Source: CAWDLX01 sp046728155
GTDB taxonomy: Bacteria > Actinomycetota > Actinomycetes > Mycobacteriales > Micromonosporaceae
NCBI GenBank assembly: GCA_046728155.1
Contig: JBKPDY010000162.1
Span: forward strand, 1-21,242
Reading direction: 5' to 3'
DNA length: 21,242 bases
Shown here: positions 8,149 through 14,025 of the stretch, one piece after another
How the letters are laid out: each line of letters begins with the position of its first letter
Position numbering within the stretch: the first letter of the stretch is position 1
Notes under the pieces: model-generated
The model's database searches: none
The model's input: the letters and a program-made list of their open reading frames with translations, nothing else
What the model was told of the DNA's origin: nothing
Translations under genes and position numbers: made by a program

Positions 8149-8499
8149 GATCGTCTGTCCGGCCTTGACGGCGGGTCCGCTGCCCTGGATCCGGGTGGTC
8201 ACCTTGAGCGTGGTCACCGTCCCGTCACCGGCCGTCACCGTCGGACGGGTGTTGATGTCCTCGGCCGCTGCCGCTTCGGGTGCGGGCCCGCTGCGGAAGA
8301 CGGTGAACGAGAGCACGATCACGGTGACCACGGCGACGGCGGCCAGCACCGCGCCGGCGTTCTTCAGGATGATCCGGCGTCGTCGTGCGGCCGCCCGGGC
8401 CGCCGCGGCCTTCTTACCGAGCATCCGCCGCTCGCGCTTGGTCGGCCTGCCGGCCGCGACCTGGGCGGCGAGCCGCCGCTCTCTGACCCGGTTGCTCAC
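7825..8499 (-). CDS. Membrane-anchored FKBP-type peptidyl-prolyl cis-trans isomerase
   Basis: 224 residues from GTG 8499, chosen because GGAGGG lies 8 nt upstream and the encoded MSNRVRERR start suits the family; an ATG at 8580 in the same frame has no such site. The very basic N terminus (RPTKRERR, ARRRR) precedes one membrane span (about 46-68), placing the rest outside. The FKBP domain (about 85-207) shows 'VNYVGV..TGEVFDASW', 'VIKGWDQGLVGVKVGSRVQLDIP' and 'LRFVVDIL', the usual FKBP fold landmarks. It would catalyse proline isomerisation of exported proteins. The C terminus is a Ser/Ala/Pro-rich low-complexity tail (SASPSASASPSTSASPAA). The TGA at 7825-7827 lies inside the frame of the opposing GT87 gene. 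Confidence 0.9.
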   Translation of the reverse strand: MSNRVRERRLAAQVAAGRPTKRERRMLGKKAAAARAAARRRRIILKNAGAVLAAVAVVTVIVLSFTVFRSGPAPEAAAAEDINTRPTVTAGDGTVTTLKVTTRIQGSGPAVKAGQTISVNYVGVNYHTGEVFDASWDHTPAGPASFQIGTGKVIKGWDQGLVGVKVGSRVQLDIPATLAYPTQTSGPTAGALRFVVDILSATDPSASASPSASASPSTSASPAA

Positions 8500-8507
8500 G
8501 CCCGTTA

Positions 8508-8533
8508 CCCTCCATCCCGGAATCCCGATGGAG
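8508..8533 (-). promoter_or_regulatory. Leader hairpin covering the FKBP ribosome binding site
   Basis: On the minus strand CTCCATC (8533-8527) pairs perfectly with GATGGAG (8516-8510), a 7-bp stem with a 10-nt loop. The last four bases of the stem's 3' arm (GGAG) are the core of the GGAGGG ribosome site for the FKBP start at 8499. Folding would hide the site, suggesting translational control. It depends on the transcript starting upstream of 8533, which is not shown. Confidence 0.4.
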
Positions 8534-8680
8534 ACTAACCCGTGCCCGGGCGCGTCGCCGAGCGGGACGGCAGCCCACACAGCGGACTCCGAGGTCCCTT
8601 CGGCGCACCGGTTCCCGGCATACCCGCAGTCCCCGCCCCGCGGCCCGGCCCCTAGCCTGGTGCATTTCTAGGCTTCCCGG

Positions 8681-8712
8681 GGCAGGGGGATACTGCCTCA
8701 GGCTTCGCCTCA
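8681..8712 (-). terminator. Weak hairpins downstream of vapC
   Basis: Two small inverted repeats lie at the end of the toxin gene: AGGC/GCCT (8700-8710, three-base loop, overlapping the stop codon) and GGCAG/CTGCC (8681-8697, seven-base loop). Neither is followed by a T tract, so this is at best a weak factor-independent or Rho-assisted stop. Confidence 0.25.
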
Positions 8713-9111
8713 GTTCCGGGGTGCGACCGTGACCAAGCCCGCATCGGCTGCAGCTCCGAGAAGCCGGTCGTCGTAGGCGACAAGGCCATCGAGCTCTGGC
8801 TCGAGAATGCGTGCAGTGGCCAGATGGATCGCGTCGAGCGAACGGAGTCTGCGATCGGGCTCATTCATGGCCCCGTCGACGATGTCGTCATCGATCGCGA
8901 TATAAGAGAACGCCAGGAGCAGGTCCCGGGCAGCGGGCATCAGGGCCGGCATGGCTCGGGTTACCGCTCGCGTGACCTCGATCCGCAGCAGCGCCGAGCT
9001 GACCCATTCAGCATCGCTGTGATCGTCGTAGAAGGCCGCGAATGCTTGGGAGTCGGTCTCCTCGACAAGAAGCTTGATGACGGCGGAGGTGCCGGCGTAA
9101 TAGAGGCTCAC
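8710..9111 (-). CDS. vapC: PIN-domain toxin VapC-like, first catalytic Asp replaced by Gly
   Basis: 133 residues from GTG 9111, whose first bases overlap the antitoxin stop (GTGA), implying coupled translation. The length and motifs are those of a PIN-domain ribonuclease: N-terminal 'LYYAGTSAVIKLLVEE', E45 in RIEVTRA, D93 in LDAIHLATA and D114/D115 in YDDRLL. Active VapC toxins use three or four acidic residues to hold Mg2+ and cleave RNA, the first being the Asp in x-D-T-S-A. Here that position is Gly (residue 7, codon GGC, one base from the Asp codon GAC). The toxin may therefore be inactive or weakened, though the rest of the frame is intact. Confidence 0.88.
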   Translation of the reverse strand: MSLYYAGTSAVIKLLVEETDSQAFAAFYDDHSDAEWVSSALLRIEVTRAVTRAMPALMPAARDLLLAFSYIAIDDDIVDGAMNEPDRRLRSLDAIHLATARILEPELDGLVAYDDRLLGAAADAGLVTVAPRN

Positions 9112-9395
9112 CAGCGTTGCTCATCGCGCAGTGCCGCCAGCGCCTCCGAGAGGCGGTCCGTGCCATCGGCCGGCCTCATGCGGGGGCGGTAGCCGGGTCT
9201 GCGAGCCAAGGTCGCTCGCCCGGATGCGACGAGGCCCGCCAGGATTGGCGTCGGCTCGCGTTCTCCGACCGGAACTATGCGCGCGATGAGCCGTCCGTGC
9301 TCGGTGATGTCGATGGTTTCGCCATGCCGGACCCGCGCCAGCACCTCGCCCGTGTGGTGGCGTAGTTCCCTCAGGCCGACCGTACCCGTGGTCAT
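9108..9395 (-). CDS. vapB: Phd/YefM-type antitoxin of a VapBC pair
   Basis: 95 residues. The sequence 'TVGLRELRHHTGEVLARVRHGETIDITEHGRLIARIVPV' is the standard Phd/YefM N-terminal DNA-binding and dimerisation domain (residues 4-42). The C-terminal half is charged and probably disordered until it wraps the toxin. Proteins of this kind neutralise the PIN toxin and, as a complex, bind their own promoter. ATG 9395 follows a TACATT -10 box by 6 nt and lies beside a large inverted repeat, consistent with autoregulation from a leaderless start. The gene begins 12 nt after the stop of the YfhO-like gene, so read-through transcription is also possible. Confidence 0.88.
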   Translation of the reverse strand: MTTGTVGLRELRHHTGEVLARVRHGETIDITEHGRLIARIVPVGEREPTPILAGLVASGRATLARRPGYRPRMRPADGTDRLSEALAALRDEQRW

Positions 9396-9400
9396 GCCGC

Positions 9401-9429
9401 CAATGTATCACAATTTTGTGGCCACATTG
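9401..9429 (-). promoter_or_regulatory. Candidate vapBC operator and -10 box
   Basis: An AT-rich dyad: CAATGT (9401-9406) pairs with ACATTG (9424-9429), and inside it CACAA (9409-9413) pairs with TTGTG (9416-9420). Eleven base pairs of symmetry surround a TT centre, with a 2-versus-3 nt unpaired step. The minus-strand -10 box TACATT (9407-9402) lies in one arm, 6 nt before the vapB ATG. Binding here would block the promoter. The last codons of the YfhO-like gene overlap it. Confidence 0.55.
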
Positions 9430-12400
9430 CCGGTGTGACCGTCCGGGGCCGACGGGCGCAAGATCCACCACCACCGATGGGCGCCGAGCGTGCTGAGGAG
9501 TACCAGCACGGTCAGTCCCGTGATCCACGGTCCGGGCCCGGACCACGGCAGCGGATAGAAGAACCGGACCGTGTGGTGTCCGGCGGGTACGGCAACGGCG
9601 ACGAACGCGTGGTCGGCCGGGGCGAGGGCCGTCGGAGCGCCGTCGAGCGTGGCCCGCCAGCCGGTCTGGATCGCGTCGTCGAGGACGAGATAGCCGGCGC
9701 CCTGCGCGTCGACATCCAGGACAACATCGTCCAGGCCGTCCTCGACCCAGTTCACCGTGGCCGGCTTGCCCGAGGCGGCCGGTCCGGGTGCGTCGAGCAC
9801 AACCTCATCCGGTTGGAGGGCGCCCGAGGCGACCATGTCGACACGCTGATCGGCGTCCGGAACGACCCGAGTGGCGCTGGCCCAGTGGGCGCGCTCCAAC
9901 GCGCTGATGCGCTGGTAGATCGTGGTCTCCTGCGCGTACACCAGGCGGAGCCCGTCATTGACGGCGGCCACCGCGGCCACGGCGGGCCGGCCCTCATGTG
10001 AGGCCACGGTCACCGGGTCACCGCTCAGTACGGTGACCTGAGCGGTGAGTCGTGCGGCCGGCGCGACGTTCTCGGCAGCTACGGGCACGATCCACGCCGC
10101 GTCGGGCTTGGGATGCGCATCTGAGCGGGCGTTCTCGGCGATGAGCTTGTGCGCGGCGTCGAATACCCGCACCCGCACACTCATCGCCCCGATCGGCACG
10201 TCGCCGACCGGGACCGGCGTGACTCCCACTCCCCGCGTCGGTCCCGCGATCGGGAGCGGGACATCGACCGTCTCACCCGGCCGGAGCTTGAGCGAGGGCC
10301 CGGCCGTGGGCTCGGATCGGGTCGAGCCGAACGGCGGCACCGCTGGCGGCGCGATGTAGTAGGAGACGGCCGACCGGTCCAGCATCGGGCTCATTGCCGC
10401 GAGTCCGTACGCAGGTTCACTGATGATCGCCGTGGGCGGGATCGTGAACTGGTCGCCGGGAAGAGTCCGGGCCAGATCGGCGAAGCGGGCGTCGAGCAGG
10501 CCGTGCCCATGGAAGCTGCGTAGGCCCGCGGTCACATCGACGCTACCGAAGATCGCCCCGTCCGCGCCGTAGAAGCGGTCGTGGTCCAGATGCGCCGCGA
10601 GAAACGTCTGGGTCGGCGTCGCCGGATAGAAGTCCTTCCGATCCGTACGGGGGTAGTAACTCTGCACCCATGCCAGCGACTGCCCGGCGATCAGGAGCGG
10701 CAGCAGCCCGGCCGCCGCTCGGCGCAGCCACCGTCGACGGGAACCGGGCCCGGTGGTGCCGGACCACCACAGCCACGCCGCGCACGCCGCCGCGATGAGG
10801 AGGACGCCGACTCCGATCGTGAGTCGGGCGTTGAGGAACGACAGGTCGGTGGACGCACCGTCGGCCCGCTTGGCATCCCCGGCCTGGGCGACGGCTCGAC
10901 CGCCGAGCAGGTAGAGCAGGACGCCGCCGACCGCCAGCGAAGACCAGACCGCCATGCCGTAGACGCGGCGCGCGCCGCGGGCACCGTCGGCGACGAGCCA
11001 ATCGTGCTTGGGCAGCCATGTGCTCGCGGCGAGCCAGCGGGGAGCAACGGTGGTGCCAACGGCTTCCCGGCGCCGCTGGAGAAGTGTCTCAAAGCCCACC
11101 GCCGCCAGCGTCGCCAGGAGGAAGCCCCACACGCTGCGCGCCCGCCCGACGAAGTTGTCGGAGAAGAGGAAGGATGCGTGCTGGAGCAGCCATAGCGGCG
11201 GCCCACCGAAGTAGATCACGATCGTCCAACCGGCGGCGCAGCCGACAAGCGCCCCCCAGACGCCGCGGGGTAGCCGGGAACGGGAGGCGCGGGCGAGCGC
11301 GACCGAGGTGACGATCAGCACGAGTGCGGCCGCGCCCACATAGGATTCGGCGTCGATGAGCTGCAGGTCACCGAACCAGTTCGGCGGATGCGCCGGATTG
11401 ACCGTCCCCAGCGCGTATGGAGCGATCGTGGTCAGCAGGGATCGGGCGGGGATGATCTTGCCGGCATCCTGAGCGCGACCGGCCAGCAGGACGGTCGGCA
11501 TGTATGACAGCCACGGGACGAGCTGCCACGCCACAAGTCCCAGGCCGGCGACGATTCCGGCCGTCGCGGCGGCCGTCCGGACCGCGATCGGGCGCCAGCG
11601 CTGCCAAAATCGTGGGCCCTGCTGGGCACAGAGCCGGACGAGCAGGTAGACCGCCGCCGTCACCAGTGCGTACCCGGTGATGGCCGGGAACCCCCCCAGC
11701 ATCATCCCGGCGACCGTCAGCGCGACGAGGGCGACCTCGCGCGGCCGCGTCCGTTGCGCCAGGCTCTCGACGGCCCAGAAGAGCGCCGGGATCAGGGCGG
11801 CGACCCTCGTCTGCGGCCAGCCGGTCCAGACGACCATGAACGCGCTGCCGGCGAAGACAAGGGCGCCGAGCCAGGCACTGGCCCGTCCGAGCCGCAGCCG
11901 CCTGAGGAAGAGCACCATGCCGCCGATGGCTGCGATCAGCTCCAGCAGCTTCTCGTACGCCGGGGCCAGCCAGCCGGGCAGCACCCACCATGGTGACGAG
12001 AGTGGCGAGGCGAGCGCTTGGTTGGGCGTGCTGGCCAGCGGTCCGCCGCCCAGCGCATACGGGTTCCAGGCGGCGAACTCGCCGTTTCGCAGAGCAGTAC
12101 CGAAGAGAATCTCGTTCGGCATCTGGTCGTCGACCAGGTCGCGCTGGTACTGCGTCTGCACCGGGACCCCGGCCAGAACGTCGCGGTAACCGCTGTAGGT
12201 TCCCAGCGAGCCGGTGTCGGCGAAGACGGTGAGGCCGAGCAGAGGCGACCCGATGCCGGCGAGGGCGAAGACCGCAGTGGCCGCGACGACACAGACGGTA
12301 AGCGGACTGAGTCGACGGCGCCGACCGGACTTGTCGCCCGCGACTGGGCGGGGTGCGGACAATTGCGTTACACCGACCTGCCTGTTGGTCGGCACACGAG

Positions 12401-12443
12401 ACCCCGCCGGCGGGTCATTCAGGATCTCGTCAGCGCGGCCCAC
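9408..12443 (-). CDS. YfhO-like large membrane protein, putative GT-C glycosyltransferase
   Basis: 1011 residues from GTG 12443, chosen because a TAGGGT -10 box ends 8 nt upstream; a second GTG at 12395 is also possible. After a basic N terminus and one span (SPLTVCVVAATAVFALAGIG) comes an external loop with 'RDLVDDQMPNEILFGTALRNGEFAAWNPY', the conserved early loop of YfhO-type proteins, then many membrane spans. The C-terminal third is a soluble external domain containing 'TFLAAHLDHDRFYG' and the typical ending 'GWRATLDGAPTAL..ADHAFVAVAVPAGHHTVRFFY', followed by a final span. Family members are linked to glycosylation of lipoteichoic acids or other envelope polymers from lipid-linked sugars; the substrate here is unknown. 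A much longer in-frame reading extends upstream to 13934, but that part is antisense to the oxidoreductase gene. Confidence 0.85.
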   Translation of the reverse strand: MGRADEILNDPPAGSRVPTNRQVGVTQLSAPRPVAGDKSGRRRRLSPLTVCVVAATAVFALAGIGSPLLGLTVFADTGSLGTYSGYRDVLAGVPVQTQYQRDLVDDQMPNEILFGTALRNGEFAAWNPYALGGGPLASTPNQALASPLSSPWWVLPGWLAPAYEKLLELIAAIGGMVLFLRRLRLGRASAWLGALVFAGSAFMVVWTGWPQTRVAALIPALFWAVESLAQRTRPREVALVALTVAGMMLGGFPAITGYALVTAAVYLLVRLCAQQGPRFWQRWRPIAVRTAAATAGIVAGLGLVAWQLVPWLSYMPTVLLAGRAQDAGKIIPARSLLTTIAPYALGTVNPAHPPNWFGDLQLIDAESYVGAAALVLIVTSVALARASRSRLPRGVWGALVGCAAGWTIVIYFGGPPLWLLQHASFLFSDNFVGRARSVWGFLLATLAAVGFETLLQRRREAVGTTVAPRWLAASTWLPKHDWLVADGARGARRVYGMAVWSSLAVGGVLLYLLGGRAVAQAGDAKRADGASTDLSFLNARLTIGVGVLLIAAACAAWLWWSGTTGPGSRRRWLRRAAAGLLPLLIAGQSLAWVQSYYPRTDRKDFYPATPTQTFLAAHLDHDRFYGADGAIFGSVDVTAGLRSFHGHGLLDARFADLARTLPGDQFTIPPTAIISEPAYGLAAMSPMLDRSAVSYYIAPPAVPPFGSTRSEPTAGPSLKLRPGETVDVPLPIAGPTRGVGVTPVPVGDVPIGAMSVRVRVFDAAHKLIAENARSDAHPKPDAAWIVPVAAENVAPAARLTAQVTVLSGDPVTVASHEGRPAVAAVAAVNDGLRLVYAQETTIYQRISALERAHWASATRVVPDADQRVDMVASGALQPDEVVLDAPGPAASGKPATVNWVEDGLDDVVLDVDAQGAGYLVLDDAIQTGWRATLDGAPTALAPADHAFVAVAVPAGHHTVRFFYPLPWSGPGPWITGLTVLVLLSTLGAHRWWWILRPSAPDGHTGNVATKL

Positions 12444-12451
12444 GTGAGCCA

Positions 12452-12457
12452 ACCCTA
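12452..12457 (-). promoter_or_regulatory. -10 box (TAGGGT) of the YfhO-like gene
   Basis: On the minus strand TAGGGT is followed after 8 nt by the GTG at 12443 with no ribosome site, the same geometry as at 2219-2233. It supports both a leaderless transcript and the start codon chosen. Confidence 0.5.
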
Positions 12458-12489
12458 GCGTCTGATCCGTTCGGTCGCACCTTGATCGA

Positions 12490-12495
12490 TATGCT
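12490..12495 (+). promoter_or_regulatory. -10 box (TATGCT) upstream of a small ORF and the oxidoreductase gene
   Basis: TATGCT fits TANNNT and ends 7 nt before an ATG at 12503. No better promoter is seen for the oxidoreductase gene at 12612; a nearer GAGGCT at 12600-12605 lacks the first T. Just downstream, TCCACTGTGGA (12541-12551) is an 11-base palindrome that might bind a regulator. Confidence 0.4.
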
Positions 12496-12502
12496 TGCCG
12501 GC

Positions 12503-12619
12503 ATGACTCGGCATGTGAGATGGGTAACACGGTCGATCTGTCCACTGTGGATGCCAGGTGAGTGCTCTGGACGATGCTCCTGGGTAGGCGGGCAGGTGCG
12601 AGGCTTGTCCCATGGCTGA
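12503..12619 (+). CDS. Possible 38-residue leader peptide with three Cys
   Basis: ATG 12503 lies 7 nt after a -10 box. The frame encodes MTRHVRWVTRSICPLW followed by MPGECSGRC and a Gly-rich end, stopping at TGA 12617-12619, 8 nt inside the next gene (ATG 12612). The opening T-R-H-V-x-x-V-x-x-S-I-C resembles in outline the His-Val ... Cys pattern of short leader peptides found before sulfur-metabolism genes in actinobacteria, although the His-to-Cys distance is shorter here. The overlap would allow coupled translation. It could equally be a chance frame; there is no independent coding evidence at this length. Confidence 0.3.
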   Translation: MTRHVRWVTRSICPLWMPGECSGRCSWVGGQVRGLSHG

Positions 12620-13970
12620 GCGAGTGGATGTCGTCGTCGTCGGGATGGGTGTTGGCGGCGAGCAGGTGGCGGGTTCGTTGGCCGAGGCCGGACTCACGGT
12701 CGCTGGCATCGAGCACCGCCTCGTCGGCGGCGAGTGTCCGTACTGGGGATGCGTACCGAGCAAGATGATGATCCGGGCCGCGAACCTGCTGGCCGAATCC
12801 CGCCGGGTCGACGGCATGGCCGGGCACGCGGAGGCCAGACCGGACTGGACCCCGGTCGCCCGTCGGATCCGCGACGAGGCGACCGACAACTGGGATGACC
12901 GCGTTGCAGTGGAGCGCTTCACCGCCAAGGGCGGCATCTTCGTGCGCGGGACCGGTCGTCTCGCCGGCCTGCGGACGGTGGCCGCGGGCGACCGCGTCTT
13001 CGAGGCCGCGCGTGGCGTCGTCATCGGTACCGGGACCGCTCCGACCATCCCACCGGTGCCCGGCCTCGCCAACACTCCCGTGTGGACGAACAGGGAGGCG
13101 ATCGAAGCGGAGTCGCTGCCTGAGTCGTTGGTGATACTCGGCGGCGGTTCGATCGGCGTCGAACTGGCCCAGGTCTTTGTCCGGTTCGGCGTACGGGTCA
13201 GCGTGGTCGAGCCGGTCGACCGTCTCATCGCCATGGAGGAGCCGGAGTCGTCCGACCTGGCCGCGTCGGCCCTGGCCCGCGACGGGGTGGAGATCCGCAC
13301 CCGTACCGCCGCGACACGGGTCGACCACGGCGCTGGTGGGTTCTCGGTCACCCTGGAGGACGGATCGACCATCGAGGCGGAGAAGTTGCTCGTCGCCACG
13401 GGGCGGCGGTCCGACCTGAGCGGGCTCGGGCTGGACACCGTCGGGCTGGATCCCAGCGCCCGCAGCCTCGAGGTGGACGACCGGATGCGCGCCGGGGACG
13501 GCTTGTGGGGGGTCGGCGACGTGACCGGCCACGGAGCGTTCACCCACATCGCCACGTACCAGGCCGACATCGTCGTGCGGGACATCCTCGGCCAAGATGG
13601 GCCACCGGCCGACTACCGGGCGATACCACGGGTCACGTTCCTTGACCCGGAGATCGGCGCAGTGGGGCTGACCGAGCGGCAGGCCCGCGAACGCGGCATC
13701 AATGTCCACATCGGACTGAGCCAGGTGCCGAGCTCGGCCCGGGGCTGGATCCACAAGGCGGGCAACGACGGGTTCATCAAGCTCGTCGCCGACGCCGGGC
13801 GCGGGGTTCTTGTCGGCGCGACATCGGCCGGCCCGGTCGGGGGCGAGGTGCTCAGCGGCCTTGCTGTCGCGGTCCACGGCGAGGTTCCGGTGGAGCGGTT
13901 GCGCCACATGATCTACGCGTACCCGACCTTCCACCGCGGCATATCCGATGCTCTGGCCGATCTGGGCTGA
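12612..13970 (+). CDS. Pyridine nucleotide-disulfide oxidoreductase (dihydrolipoamide dehydrogenase/mercuric reductase-like)
   Basis: 452 residues. The FAD motif GMGVGG (11-16) is followed by the redox-active pair in GGECPYWGCVPSK (C42 and C47). The central NAD(P)H domain shows GGGSIG and the second FAD-binding strand is 'GLWGVGDVTG'. The C-terminal dimerisation domain is full length. These enzymes pass electrons from NAD(P)H through FAD and the Cys pair to a disulfide, metal or quinone. The usual C-terminal catalytic dyad H-P-T-x-x-E is absent: the corresponding segment reads 'MIYAYPTFHRGI', with Tyr for the first His and no Glu. Classical lipoamide reduction is therefore unlikely, and a flavin- or quinone-directed role is more plausible. 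It is divergent from the YfhO-like gene and convergent with the patatin-like gene. Confidence 0.88.
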   Translation: MAERVDVVVVGMGVGGEQVAGSLAEAGLTVAGIEHRLVGGECPYWGCVPSKMMIRAANLLAESRRVDGMAGHAEARPDWTPVARRIRDEATDNWDDRVAVERFTAKGGIFVRGTGRLAGLRTVAAGDRVFEAARGVVIGTGTAPTIPPVPGLANTPVWTNREAIEAESLPESLVILGGGSIGVELAQVFVRFGVRVSVVEPVDRLIAMEEPESSDLAASALARDGVEIRTRTAATRVDHGAGGFSVTLEDGSTIEAEKLLVATGRRSDLSGLGLDTVGLDPSARSLEVDDRMRAGDGLWGVGDVTGHGAFTHIATYQADIVVRDILGQDGPPADYRAIPRVTFLDPEIGAVGLTERQARERGINVHIGLSQVPSSARGWIHKAGNDGFIKLVADAGRGVLVGATSAGPVGGEVLSGLAVAVHGEVPVERLRHMIYAYPTFHRGISDALADLG

Positions 13971-13991
13971 TCACGGGTTCGCCCGCCAGCC

Positions 13992-14025
13992 AGCGACCTG
14001 ACCGACTTGTCACGGGTCTGTCGCT
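13992..14025. terminator. Candidate bidirectional terminator between convergent genes
   Basis: AGCGACCTGACC (13992-14003) pairs with GGTCTGTCGCT (14015-14025) with one mismatch and one bulge around an 11-nt loop. It sits in the 54-bp gap between two converging stop codons, and its right arm touches the stop at 14025-14027. There is no T tract on either side, so efficiency is uncertain. Confidence 0.4.

Noticed and set aside
8500..8580. Longer FKBP start at ATG 8580
   Set aside because: The extra 27 residues are not family-like and no ribosome site precedes 8580, while GTG 8499 has GGAGGG at proper spacing.
12444..13934. Upstream extension of the minus-strand YfhO-like frame to about 1508 residues
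   Set aside because: This part is antisense to the well-supported oxidoreductase gene, has no membrane or family features, and a promoter box and GTG start are present at 12457-12441.
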